The notes: generated from the letters alone by a model not told the origin. DNA of 64,000 nucleotides from Metopolophium dirhodum (GCF_019925205.1 NC_083567.1:5208001-5272000), one strand, 5' to 3'; shown: positions 1 through 10,295, numbered from the stretch's first letter. Made by a program: numbers and translations.

Positions 1-1199
1 GATCGATTAAGACACCAATTATTTCAGAAGACGGTCTAATGCGTTTTTGAAAATACGTTTCTTACTATTTTTTATGAAATTGTATAACTTTTTAATTCCT
101 TATTCAAAAACAGCATATTTTTTGGTGTACTTCGATCTGTAAAAATATTTAAAACGAATTATTTACGATTATAGCTTATACGAGTTATATGCTTATATAA
201 CTATAAGTTATAACTCTTAACTAGCTTTAAGTATTTGAATGTGGGACGGGGCCGCACGGATAGCTATAATAAAGATGAGATTTATTCGTTAAATAGAAAA
301 TAGAAACACTATAAAATTGTGACATTTCAAAAAAAAAATGTTTGAAATTTGAAATCTTATTCGGAAATTTGCAGCTCATTTCCGTCTCGAATCTGGCGCG
401 ACGCTATTTATACATGATCACGTGGACGATCGACCACCCAGGTGATCGAAACTAATTATGCACGTATAGGTACTGCTGACTACGCATGCGCATCGGTTAC
501 GACGTTCATCTCTTTTACTTAACAGCTTCTAACATCGATTCCTCCCTTTCTTCCTTCCTTACTTATCAGCTTTAGAGGCCATTGAGACCTATATGGCTGC
601 AAAACAATAAAATATTTCCGTCTCTCTCTGTTCAGAGCTGCTTTCCTAGCTTATCGTCAATCCCTATAGTTGTCTCAGTGACTCAGTTCCCTCCTTTTTT
701 TGTCCATCCACTTAAGTCTTCCGATCGGTCTCTTCCCCTATTTTGAGGTGTCCTGCAGTTCGTTATATTTTATTTAACCCTAGGCTATGTCTCACATGTG
801 TAGCAAGCTCATTATTATACTGGTCTTATTGTAGATAATATAGTTCTTATTGTACATAGTATTATTATCTATCTTAAGTTGTTCTTAACACCAACAAGTT
901 ATAAAATATGCTTATTTACTATGCTTGTTGGAAATTCAATTTTTAGGAATAATCGCTGCACAGCAAATGTCGGAAAAATATTTGAAAACATGTTCACCTT
1001 TAAAATTATAAAAATCGCCTTCTACATACAATTAATAGTTTACTTTAAGACCCCCGTTCGATGACGTGATAATTATATACTTACGATTTTTATCAGACCT
1101 CGCCGCTTAAGCAGGCACCTATTATATATTCTAATAGGCATATTATATTATACTGTTAATTACGATAGTAAAATATTATATAATATTATTATGACGTCG
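1..1199. other. AT-rich non-coding sequence with a pyrimidine-rich tract
   Basis: No supported gene. Positions 536-760 are enriched in C and T (runs such as TTCCTTCCTTCC and TCTCTCTCTG) and stand out from the AT-rich surroundings. The rest is low-complexity AT sequence with scattered TATAATATTAT strings. The short reading frame at 879-1064 is AT-driven and has no recognisable domain. Confidence 0.6.
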
Positions 1200-1527
1200 T
1201 ATCGCGCGTACGATTGTCTGCGGTTTTCTTCACGACGACGACGACGACGACGACGACCAATCGGGAAGCCGACAATGACTTGCGACGCTTTTTCTTTATT
1301 GGCCGGCACGACAGTAATATAACGGTTGATATATTGTCACGTCCGGTTTATCATCTCTTACGATTGTCGTGTGCAAAACCGGACGGAAACCGACGGCCGC
1401 GTCAGTCGTCGTAGTCCCGTCGCCGTCTGTCGCGCAGTTGTCGGGAGACTTCAAGACTCGCCGGCGAGATCCGCCGTGATCAATATTTATTGCCGACGAC
1501 TTCTAAATGCGTGCGGCCGACTCTGAC
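1200..1527 (+). promoter_or_regulatory. CpG-rich island, possible promoter and non-coding first exon
   Basis: This stretch is much richer in C, G and CpG than its surroundings and holds a (CGA)n run at 1233-1256. A TCAGTC at 1402-1407 matches the arthropod initiator consensus, and GTGAGT at 1528-1533 would be a good splice donor ending an exon at 1527. Together these fit a transcription start followed by an untranslated first exon of a plus-strand gene with a long intron. The two overlapping short frames here have no recognisable domain. No downstream exon was identified in the window, so the call is inference. Confidence 0.25.
1233..1256. repeat. (CGA)n microsatellite
   Basis: Eight tandem CGA units inside the CpG-rich island. 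Confidence 0.9.
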
Positions 1528-3449
1528 GTGAGTACAGGTACACACGATCTCGATGATAATCTTAAGAGACTTAATTGATTAATTACGATTCTGCTTTATC
1601 GCATCGCACGCTATTTTTTACTTTAGCGAGTATAAATACCAACGATTAATCCGTTTCTACAATCAAACTATTTTGTCCATAGCGGTAAATAATAGGCTAT
1701 ACCAGCTAGGTAATATGATGACGTTTTTATAAACTCGAGCCTTTTTCATCGCGAGATAATGTCGTATTATGATACTATATTATAATAATACATATCTAGC
1801 ATTCTATAGCTGACGGTAAGTACGACCGATTTTGATCAAATTTTGACGATGCCCAGGCCACAACCTGCACAACCTATACACCTAATAATGACATTTTTTT
1901 TTCATGGATATGTTTTTGGGCTGGGAACAACTAATTTTTTTAAACCGATTTTCGCGAGGCTGATTTTCGTGACGCTTTGCGTTTATTGCCATACAGACGA
2001 AAATCAACAATAATAATAATAAAAAAAATGTGGCATGCTACTACTATTTTCCCAGAAAACAAATAACAACTATGGTTACTCAATTTTCCTTGCAAACAAA
2101 TAGTGCATCAAAAATAAATAATTAACGATGGTAATATAGTGAGTATAAACGTCACATTTTGTTTTTATCAAATTTATTTATCAATGTCAAAAAACAAACT
2201 TTAAAACAACATTAGTAAATATTGATAACGCGTATACTTTTTTTGTATTCTGATTGTACATAATGTGGAAAAAAGGACATGTTTTAAAACTAAAAACTAT
2301 TTAGTTTCCTACCATAATAATATATAAAAATTCCTTTAACCAGTATACACTTTTGTAATTCACATGCGAATGCACTGACCTATAAACAAGACGTATACAA
2401 GCCCGTAAATTAGGACACGTTCTATTACCAAAAACTATACATTATACCTAGGTGCCCGCCAAGATTCATTTAACCATAGTAGGTTAACGTTTTTTTAAAA
2501 TTTATTCACACTGGCCTTATAACTATAGTATACAATAGCTACCATATTAAGAATAGCACACTGAAGTAACTACAACTATATCGTGTGAAACGAACTTTGT
2601 AAGTTGTTATATTTTAACTTTTATATTATATATAATGTATTTATAGTAATTATGACGGGGAACTTTCGGTCTATTAAACCATACCGTGTCTTCTGCTTTG
2701 ATGTTATCTGCAGTTATCGCACAAGTTATGAAAATGATTCGTTTTATAAAATCAACCGGTTAATAATACTGTCTAAACAATCTACGATCTCACGACGCGT
2801 AATGAATGATCCTATACCATAATAATAAAATTGACATTATTTATTTTTCGTAATAATTTGAACAGTGAACACTATGATTATATTTATTTTTCTGATAGTA
2901 GGTTTGTATTAATGCGATTTCTTGTTTCGTTTTGATTCGTTAGGGGAGGCGAGCAATTTCGATATTGTTGTTTTATTGTATTTTTACGCTGAAAGCGTTT
3001 GAGAAGTATAATTACAGGTTACATGTATTATGACAATCGCATAAAATGTAATATAGAAATAAAATGTTAATACGTATAGTGGCTGAAAAACTAAACTAAT
3101 TTTTTTAACTGCCGGAGCATTTTGTGTACATAGGACGATCGTTACCATAATATACCAGGTGGAGTGCAATGGAACGTAAAAGAGTGAATGATTTCTTATT
3201 GGGTGATTGTCGTGCGTCGCCCCACAGTTTTGACACCCTTATCGTAGTAATAATATTATGTTCGACGTCGGAGACAGTGCGTCGACGTCGTTTGACGTTT
3301 TAAATTGATCCAATTTCAGCTACCTACACCTATATAGTATAGTTGTATTCTCGTTCAAAAGTAATCTAGATTAAAATATATAATATCATACCATTCATAC
3401 CGTATATTCGACATTTAATTGGCCGATTATATAATATAATATAATATAT
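1528..3449. other. AT-rich intergenic or intronic sequence, no gene seen
   Basis: Low-complexity AT-rich sequence with many short homopolymer runs. Reading frames here (for example 2604-2822 plus and 2984-3169 minus) have AT-biased composition and no domain I recognise. Confidence 0.6.
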
Positions 3450-3963
3450 TGTAAAGAGATTATAGTGTCCAAACAAACAATGCGTGTTATTTATTTTGCT
3501 CTGTTATATCAATCAATATTCCAATATGGAATGTTACTTGTTAGTACGGGAGGGGGAAGTGTTAGGCGATACTGTTCCCGATAAATTGCAAGTAAACCAG
3601 AATAACGTAATAAGAATTTGCTTAAATAAGCACTCCCTGCCAGGTTCTACGAACCAAAATTATAGGGAGCTGGGTATTTTACCAACTAGATTACTCTATA
3701 TAAACAAATTGCCATTTTGTTCACTTTTAAAAAGTTTATACAATTAATAGGTAAAGATTACAAATTGTTGGAAAGTAAAAGAGAAAATACACTGTAAAAC
3801 ATTCTGATAAATCATTTGGTCAATATTTTGTAAGTTATTTAGGGCCTGTGTACTTTGACTCTATGCCATGTCAATATATAAAAAAAAAATATTCACTATT
3901 CTAAAAGTAATGTTAAAAAAAATGTGTATCATTGGTTTTTTTTCGCAATTAGTCGAAGTCCTC
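3450..3963 (+). pseudogene. Non-LTR retrotransposon (LINE) reverse-transcriptase C-terminal remnant, frameshifted
   Basis: Three reading frames in succession resemble the C-terminal part of a LINE (jockey/CR1-like) reverse transcriptase. From 3450 one frame reads through IYFALLYQSIFQYG. It shifts near 3555 into a second frame (to the stop at 3747) with LGDTVPDKLQVNQNNVIRI and then NYRELGILPTRLLY. A third frame from about 3809 reads DKSFGQYFVSYLGPVYF. A fourth short piece from 3900 reads NVKKNVYHWFF. The order matches the thumb and C-terminal region of these polymerases. The catalytic FADD-type motif would lie upstream and was not found, so this is a 5'-truncated copy broken by at least two frameshifts. 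The family assignment is from memory of typical motifs; the exact clade is uncertain. Confidence 0.6.
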
Positions 3964-5606
3964 TTCATATGTTTTGTTATACTTAATATTCAACATTATA
4001 CCTATGGCATACTTAAATTGTTCATATGTCTTATTATATTTAATAGGCACTCAATATTATATTTCATACTTACAGTTTTTTTATTGTTAAAATTTTCCAA
4101 CTTCTATTTTATCTATCACTTTGTTTTGTTACTTATATTATAATACAATTCGTATTCTTGATAATTAATTATAACTCTCTATCTCCAACACAAGCTATTA
4201 GCTTAAAAGAGATAGATAATCATGTAAACTAACTCAACGTTTTTGTATTCCATGTAATTTATTGTGATGGTTTAAATAATAAAAAAAAAAAAAAAAATTA
4301 TGTTACACGCGCTGCGGAGAAGAACCGACCCAAATCGTCGGCAAGACAATAATATTATAATAGTCTGTACCTATATATCGGGTAATTTATATTCGATCGA
4401 TACGCTCGTTCTCGTGCGCACGCGCGCTCACGGTTTCATTTAATTTAAACAAACTGGTATTATTGTTTTTTTTTTTTTAAACGTGTCTGCATTTGTTTTA
4501 CATTTATACGCTTTTTGTGTACTCACATAAAATACACGTCGTACTCTGCTGCTGCTGCTGCTGCTGCTGCTTCGTATTGCGTATATATATATATATCGTG
4601 TTATATTATAATACCTATATATAGGTACCTGGTACACGTATGCGGTTACACATTTTCTTCTCATTTCGTCCGTCCACCCCCCCCCCCCACACCACGCACC
4701 AATCGGTTCGAAATAATTATTTTGTCGCCCGTTTTATAATATAATATTGTGCAGCGTTTACCCCGACATCGTCCTTATCGCGCCGTCGTCTGGTTTTCGT
4801 AAATCATCGTGTTTTTACACAACGGCTGTTGCATTTTTTTTTTTTCAAATAAAATTTACAATTTTTTCAATAATTTGTGGACTCATTGTGCGCATTATTT
4901 CATTAAGTAGATACGTATTATTGTATTACACAGTAATGTACAATTAATACGACACACGGATTAATATCTGTTATGCATTGTGTGATACGATATTATAGGT
5001 ATAGCTAGGTAGGTATACTTACCTATATTTATAAGTGCACTAACATGCGTTGTTTCCGTCTTATTATACGGACGTACGACATAATAATGAACAATTTATT
5101 TTACGTACACAGTAATCCATTTTACTGCACTGTTATATATTTTAAAATTAGAGTCAATTGTTGACCTTTGACCTATATCATAAATTCTAAACGTATACGC
5201 GATTATTATTATACGGATGCTTTATTCGTACTAAAGTTTTAGTTTTGAAGCAAATTGTGATCATTTCAAAATTTACAAACAATTTACAGCTTTAAAATGC
5301 TCATATAACTTGCTTCGTAATTAAAATATCAACGAAAGCATTCCCATAGATGCCCTAGATAATAATCTTACCTATACATTTTAAAACTAAGGCATTACTA
5401 CTACAAGAATCACGCTGGCCAATCCACTCTAATTTGAAAAGTAACAGAGTATAATGGGATATTGTGGACGTAAAATTTGCCATGTTTTTTTGAGTAATTG
5501 CGATTGCCGCCGAACGATGATCGCAGAAATTCATACCTACAAAATACGTACGTGTAGTTAATAAGCCTATGAGTTTATAATCATTAACCTTGAGTGGCCT
5601 GAAATC
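3964..5606. other. AT-rich sequence with simple repeats, no gene seen
   Basis: Contains an A run near 4282-4297, a (CTG)n run, a C run near 4677-4688 and AT dinucleotide tracts. The short frames on both strands at 4440-4739 are generated by the CTG repeat. Confidence 0.6.
4546..4571. repeat. (CTG)n microsatellite
   Basis: About eight tandem CTG units. They give poly-Ala or poly-Ser in spurious reading frames on the two strands. Confidence 0.9.
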
Positions 5607-5766
5607 ACATCACCCCAAGCCCCACCTATTATTTTTCCACGACCGTACAAATTTTGAAAATTGTCGTTCGAATTCAACATACTAATACTGGTATACTGGT
5701 ACACGCACTATAATATTGGTAAAGACAATTTTCAAAAATGCCAAATGGGTGGGGCCGGGGTGATGT
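5607..5766. repeat. Small foldback element
   Basis: The left end ACATCACCCCAAGCCCCACC pairs with the right end GGGTGGGGCCGGGGTGATGT, and an inner AAATTTTGAAAATTGTC pairs with GACAATTTTCAAAAATG. The arms are about 55 bases each with imperfect pairing around an AT-rich loop. This is a MITE-like hairpin; no clear target duplication was identified. Confidence 0.55.
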
Positions 5767-6690
5767 ACCTACGTATTTGTAAGACGGGCTCTAACACATA
5801 ATATATGCGGTAATATTGGAATTTAAAAAATGCTCTTATGTTGATCGTTTGATTACACCGAGTGACTGAGTAAATGTTTTTTGTTTCCTATAAAAAAATC
5901 GATATATTTTTGCATAATATAAAACCTTAGGATATTTTGCAGTCATCATTCTATTACAGTATCGGGACATCTATGAAATGTCATTATAACCAACGTACAC
6001 AAGTAGTTTATTATATATTCCTATCGACGAAATCAAATGTTCATTATCGCTATATATTTATTGGCCTAAAGGGTTCGCTGTTTTGTATGTTTACAATAAA
6101 TAATAATACTGTAATTTTCATCATATTTACAACAAGTTTTCATTATTGTAATTTGTTATTTTAAAATAATAATATATTGAAGTTGTAGGCACTGAATACA
6201 ACAAACATTATTTTTAATAGTAATATTATATTAAATTTAAATGACCAACGGCTATAATTGCAGGTCTATCGACCCTGAAAATGGCCGATCACATGCAACT
6301 GGTCTATCGACCTTAAAATATATTATGTTCTAAGCACAATAAATTCACTATTCTTCGTTTCCCGGTCGTGAACTCAACTGGTAGGTATATTTTTCGTTTA
6401 TACTCGGACTCAATCATTATATTAATGTTTATATCTGTTCAGGTATGGGACTCAATTAGTATGGACCGCGATAACGTCATAATATAACAATACGCAGCGA
6501 CCTGTCGATACAATATATATCTATATATATATATAAAACTGAAATCAAGCAAAAGAGGAAATCTTTGTTACGGGTTGGCTTCGAAACTTCTTATCCAATT
6601 GTCATGCAGTTTTTTTTAAATGAAAGAGGATATCACGGAGCAAGTTTTAGATATAAATAAAGTCCGATAATGTTAGTCAATAATTAGTTA
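5767..6690. other. AT-rich sequence, no gene seen
   Basis: Low-complexity sequence. The frame 5937-6164 is AT-driven and has no recognisable domain. A GCAAAAGAGGAA string near 6549 recurs near 8549 in the foldback element of the transposon nest. Confidence 0.55.
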
Positions 6691-7070
6691 TCTATACATA
6701 TAAAATCCAAATACCACTGACTCACTGATCGCTGTATCTCAAAAACTACTCAATGTACGGACTTGAAATTTGGAATAGAGGTTCTTCTCATATTTTCACC
6801 GTGCAATAAGAAAGGATTTTCAAAAATGTTGCGTTTTAGTGGAGTTATTAGCATAATTATTCACTGCTAATACGTGATAAAATTTCTATCGTAAATCTCA
6901 AAATTCCTGTTTGAGCACCTACCGGGGGTGATCACTTCCCTTTTTAAATTAGCCTATGACACTCACAAAGAATGTGGTTTTGTATTGGTGAAAGAATTTT
7001 CGAAATCGCTTCAGTAGTTTCGGAGTTTATCCCGAACATACAAACAAACGCTATCATTTTATAGTATAGA
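6691..7070. mobile_element. 380-bp non-autonomous TIR element (MITE) with TA flanks
   Basis: The left terminus TCTATACATATAAAAT and the reverse complement of the right terminus, TCTATACTATAAAATG, are imperfect terminal inverted repeats. The dinucleotide TA flanks both sides (6689-6690 and 7071-7072), as expected for a TA target duplication. The inner ends are also similar in inverted orientation (left CTCAAAAACTACT, right complement CTCCGAAACTACTGAAG). No open frame is present. A partial copy in opposite orientation lies at 7858-8030. The superfamily is uncertain. TA duplication suggests Tc1/mariner-type, but TC-starting ends also occur in Helitrons. Confidence 0.55.
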
Positions 7071-7857
7071 TAAAAATGAATATTTTTATGTAGATTAGAC
7101 CTCTGGGAAGAAGATAGGCTAATTTAAAAAGTGTTAAATTTGTTTTTTTTTATTCATCGGATTTTAGTACGGTTGTGTTAGGCTTTTGTATTAATTGATC
7201 CTATTAATCCTCCGAAGGTGGAATTAAGTAAAAATGACAAACTTTGTACAGTTTTGATACTTTAGAGTTAAATCATACACTTACGTACAAACAGCACGGG
7301 GTCCGCGATCTACCTATACCTGATAATATACTGCTGCGAATCAGAATTTTTATTCCGGGCAACAGAAAAGTTAAGATAAATTTTGAACACCATACACCAT
7401 ACACCGAATATTGAATAACGAATTGAACAAAGTTTGAGTCATATAGAATTGGTACATTTAACGGGCAACGAAGTGCCAGCGGGATCAGCTAGGTATATAT
7501 ACAATTATAATATAATATATATTATTATAAAATCCGTATGAAATATATCTAAACTGGATCTTTCAAATTTAGTGTGACAAACATGGTGGAGGGAGGTACT
7601 TATATCTATATGTCAAGTTCTTATGGCAATCTCCAATAATGCGATTGAAATATATGATATGAACGGTTGCGTGGGGAAAATAGATCATCAAGAATACTTC
7701 ATCCGAAGCGCTCACAATCTATAAATAATACCTAACGCACAGTGATCATATTGTAGTGCGTAAATTATTATTATTAGTAAGTAATAACATCTACCTAACG
7801 GTGGTCATTATCTATACCTACTGTTATTTAAAGAGGAGTTGTTAGTTACCTTTGTTG
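7071..7857. other. Transposon-derived spacer in the nest
   Basis: No gene seen. Sequence between two copies of the TIR repeat, including the Helitron-like 3' end at 7462-7492 and otherwise AT-rich. Confidence 0.5.
7462..7492 (+). mobile_element. Helitron-like 3' terminus
   Basis: CGGGCAACGAAGTGCC followed by AGCGGGATCAGCTAG resembles the GC-rich 3' ends with terminal CTAG seen in many insect Helitrons. A second diverged copy lies at 9157-9188. The match is from memory of the motif and the 5' partner is not assigned. Confidence 0.35.
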
Positions 7858-8030
7858 AAGGTAAACTCTGGAACTACTGAACCGATTTCGAAAATAATTT
7901 TACCAATAGAAAGCCACATTTTTGTGAGTGTCATAGGCTAATTTAAAAAAAGTCTGATTTACGATAGACATTTTTGTTTATTAATGGGTTATAGGAGTTG
8001 AGAATAATATTTTTTAATATTATTATTGTT
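7858..8030 (-). mobile_element. Partial inverted copy of the 6691-7070 repeat
   Basis: Strings such as GAACTACTGAACCGATTTCG and TGTGAGTGTCATAGGCTAAT correspond, with a few mismatches, to the reverse complement of 6900-7045. The copy lacks a clear intact terminus. Confidence 0.6.
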
Positions 8031-8047
8031 TAATTTGAATATTAATT

Positions 8048-8203
8048 AAGCGTCTCAACCTCATTCGTTTAAATCAGTCGAAGTTACGATCAGAAGAGTA
8101 CAGCCACTTGCGTGACGCCATCGCTACTGAAGGAGACGCGGCCAACATTGGTCGTTTGACTATTCTCTCAGCTACTCATGTTGGAAGCCCACGCATGATG
8201 CAT
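8048..8203 (+). pseudogene. Helitron helicase-like domain fragment
   Basis: Translation from about 8048 contains NQSKLRSEEYSHLRDAI and then DAANIGRLTILSATHVGSPR. This corresponds to the Helitron-like N-terminal (Rep/helicase-like) domain of Helitron transposases, where a conserved segment of the form Y-hydrophobic-H-LRDA, then N-hydrophobic-GR, ILP/S and GSPRHM occurs. After GSPR the frame continues to 8311 but no longer matches the family as I know it. Two His-containing HUH motifs and the helicase P-loop are not present, so this is a short relic. It sits directly beside a foldback element and a kelch-like exon pair. Confidence 0.6.
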
Positions 8204-8281
8204 TCAATCGCGAATTGCAACGTGTGCAAGACTCATCAAGATGAGCTGGCTGAAAGAGTCGAACAAATGTGCCGAAAAAAA

Positions 8282-8573
8282 AGCAAAACACCATCTTCCT
8301 CTCTAATATAGTCACAAATCAGTGGAAAACTATACCAATAATTATACCACTAAATAGTTATGGTGAAACTTATTTACTCGATGATGGTTGCATATTTGAT
8401 CTTGGTGGTATTAAGAGTAATTCTCTATATTTTCTTAAAACCGGTCATATTTTCGACTCAAACCATCACCGAGTAAATAAAGTTTCACCATATCTATTTA
8501 GTGGTATAATTATCGGTATAGTTTTACACTGATTTGTAATTATGTTAAGCAAAAGAGGAAGATGGTGTTTAGC
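8282..8573. mobile_element. 292-bp foldback element
   Basis: Long imperfect inverted repeats: the left arm at 8282-8390 starts AGCAAAACACCATCTTCCTC and the right arm at 8461-8573 ends GAGGAAGATGGTGTTTAGCT. Inner parts also pair (CTATACCAATAATTATACCA against TGGTATAATTATCGGTATAG). The loop is about 70 bases. The reading frame at 8269-8532 is a by-product of the palindrome. The right end carries a small extra hairpin, AGCAAAAGAG with CTCTTTTGCT (8549-8582). Confidence 0.75.
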
Positions 8574-8598
8574 TCTTTTGCTCATAATTAAAACATAC

Positions 8599-8903
8599 TG
8601 CAATAAGTAAAATTTGGTGCTTCTAACTCAGTACCAAGGACTGCATGAACAGCATAAGCTTCATCTAAATATTTTCTACCTACCAACATCATATATTTTG
8701 AAAAAAATAAGAAAAATCAAATATACAAATATTATAATATAGTTACAATTGTTATTTAACTTCAAAAGTGGTTCTTTATCAACAGTACACTCAAAAAATT
8801 CATGGGAAACAATTGGTAACCGAAAGTATTCCATTAAGTCTGGTAAATGTTTATTCCGATTTTCTCTATTATTCTTGATCCATTTCATTAGAAATTTATA
8901 CAC
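8599..8903 (-). pseudogene. Kelch-like protein, BACK-domain exon pair (partial gene)
   Basis: Two minus-strand exons can be joined. Exon one (8903 down to 8747) follows an AG at 8905-8904 and encodes FLMKWIKNNRENRNKHLPDL, then MEYFRLPIVS and DKEPLLKLNNN, the typical run of a BACK domain. A GTAACT donor at 8746 and an AG at 8680 bound a 67-base intron. Joining gives a split Cys codon followed by RKYLDEA, matching the BACK pattern of PL, N, C, two residues, LLDEA. Exon two (8679 to 8599) then reads YAVHAVLGTELEAPNFTYC, which I do not recognise. It ends at a possible GTATGT donor, or at an in-frame stop at 8588. No BTB exons upstream and no kelch repeats downstream were found; both sides are transposon DNA. 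Kelch-like proteins act as Cullin-3 substrate adaptors and need BTB, BACK and kelch parts, so this copy is probably a relic or captured fragment. Confidence 0.6.
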
Positions 8904-8930
8904 CTATTAATAGTTAGAACATTATTTAGT

Positions 8931-8991
8931 TTCAGTCAAGCCGTTTCGGAGAAGTTAAATAACACTGTGGCACGACATTTTTATAGATTCT
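8931..8991 (+). repeat. Tail fragment of a widespread insect interspersed repeat
   Basis: TTCAGTCAAGCCGTTTCGGA followed by AATAACACTGTGGCACGACA resembles the tail of a common insect transposon-derived repeat, as I recall it. It lies immediately 5' of the kelch-like exon in transcript sense. Confidence 0.35.
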
Positions 8992-9156
8992 ACCTATTGA
9001 TACCTATTGATACCTACTTGATATGCTGTCGCACAATGTCCGTGATCCTACGTAGACGGATTGCCTACCAGGGTGGCTGAATTGCACTTACTGCTGCAAG
9101 TTACATACAAAAGGATTTGAACAATAACAATTTTTTAAAGAGTTGTCATTTTTTAA

Positions 9157-9188
9157 GGGCAAGGAAGTGCACTGCAGGGTTAGCTAGT
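9157..9188 (+). mobile_element. Second Helitron-like 3' terminus
   Basis: GGGCAAGGAAGTGC followed by GCAGGGTTAGCTAGT is a diverged copy of the terminus at 7462-7492 and ends in CTAGT. It marks the right edge of the transposon nest. Confidence 0.35.
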
Positions 9189-9300
9189 TTTAAATATTTT
9201 AGAGTGACGACCTATATTTATTTTTAATCCCACAATCGGAAGAAGCTAATGTTATATTCTAAAAAAACATCGACGAATATAAAATACAAGAGAACAAATT

Positions 9301-9306
9301 TTTATT
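9301..9306 (-). terminator. Polyadenylation signal AATAAA of the PSME3-like gene
   Basis: TTTATT on the plus strand gives AATAAA on the minus strand, about 85 bases downstream of the stop codon of the proteasome activator gene. The position suits a short 3' UTR. Confidence 0.5.
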
Positions 9307-9389
9307 TTTCAACACAAATCCGAATGCTTTAGAGTTATTTAAGTTAAATAATTGAAATTCAAAAGTGTACGTATATAGTCCTACTGCAC

Positions 9390-10115
9390 CTAAAACGTCA
9401 TACTATCACCGTTCGACGGCCGTGGATTTTTTAATTTTTCAAAGTTCTTGACGATTACATCGTACAACAGTGTATAGCAAAAATAAATGTCGTGAAAGCA
9501 TAAGGTCAGTTCTGTGTATTGTTTTTCGTCCAATTCTTCGACAGCGATCCGATAGTCTTCTATAAACGGGTACTTCACCACCTTGGTGATAAGTTTTCCA
9601 CGTTTGTCGTAATAGCCAGTCACTTTTCCGAAATAAGACACTAACGCTTCCTCGACCTCCTGTAACATCGAAAGAACGTTTTTCTGTACGGACACTCCAA
9701 AATTGTCGCCGTCTTCAATTTTCGGTACCGATAACGTTAGCCACATTTTTATCGCACGGTTGTCTTTGACTAATTGCAATAATTTGGGCTTAACGATTTC
9801 AAAGATTTCGGTTACATTTTTGTTGGACGGCACGATCGTTTGAGGCGCCGGAATCGTGTCACGTGATGGGATTTCCTCCTCGACACAAATATTATTGTTT
9901 TCTATATTTTCGTCCATCGTGCTACAGCTGGGGACTTCAAATTTGTATTCTATATAATTTGCCGGGACACGATGCTCGGGCATGTTGAGCAACTCATATA
10001 AATGTACCATTCGTTCGGGAAGGGTTTGAAAAATAATATTTTCCACTTCGACCTTGAGTTTCTCGTGAAACTCTTGAGTCTTCGTAGCAGCCTCGGCAGT
10101 CGTCTGCAGGTCCAT
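9390..10115 (-). CDS. PSME3: Proteasome activator complex subunit 3-like (PA28/REG gamma), intronless, 241 aa
   Basis: PA28-gamma forms a ring that caps the 20S proteasome and promotes ATP- and ubiquitin-independent degradation, mostly in the nucleus. Residues 1-60 are the N-terminal helical part and 61-98 a variable loop. Residues 101-241 match the C-terminal PA28 domain strongly, with KMWLTLSVPKIEDG at 123-136, a KYPFIEDYR stretch at 181-189 and the tail KLKNPRPSNGDSMTF. The length is close to the usual 250 or so. I start at the internal ATG (context GCCATCATGG); the frame stays open 60 codons upstream without family similarity. Oddities: one exon only; Asp137 where the activation loop normally has Asn (N151 in human PSME3 by my recollection); a C-terminal Phe instead of Tyr; no KKRR-like nuclear signal in the loop. 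Lys174 lines up with human Lys188. It may be a functional retrocopy or the only copy; no poly-A tract or target duplication was seen. Confidence 0.9.
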   Translation of the reverse strand: MDLQTTAEAATKTQEFHEKLKVEVENIIFQTLPERMVHLYELLNMPEHRVPANYIEYKFEVPSCSTMDENIENNNICVEEEIPSRDTIPAPQTIVPSNKNVTEIFEIVKPKLLQLVKDNRAIKMWLTLSVPKIEDGDNFGVSVQKNVLSMLQEVEEALVSYFGKVTGYYDKRGKLITKVVKYPFIEDYRIAVEELDEKQYTELTLCFHDIYFCYTLLYDVIVKNFEKLKNPRPSNGDSMTF

Positions 10116-10295
10116 GATGGCGGTTATCCGCGAGCGGACGATTTGCAGGCGAGTAGATTGTGTCCGGATCGATAATATTGGATGGACACGATTCGAATAC
10201 GGACGTATTCTAAAACGTAATAAAATATCGTACGACGGCAGCTCGAGCAAAATAGAGTGAGTTACATTAAAAAAAAAAACAAAAACAGTCACCAC

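Noticed and set aside
8269..8532. 87-codon frame
   Set aside because: It lies inside the 292-bp foldback element and its composition follows from the palindrome.
10116..10295. N-terminal 60-codon extension of the PSME3-like frame
   Set aside because: No family similarity; the internal ATG has the better context and gives the expected length.
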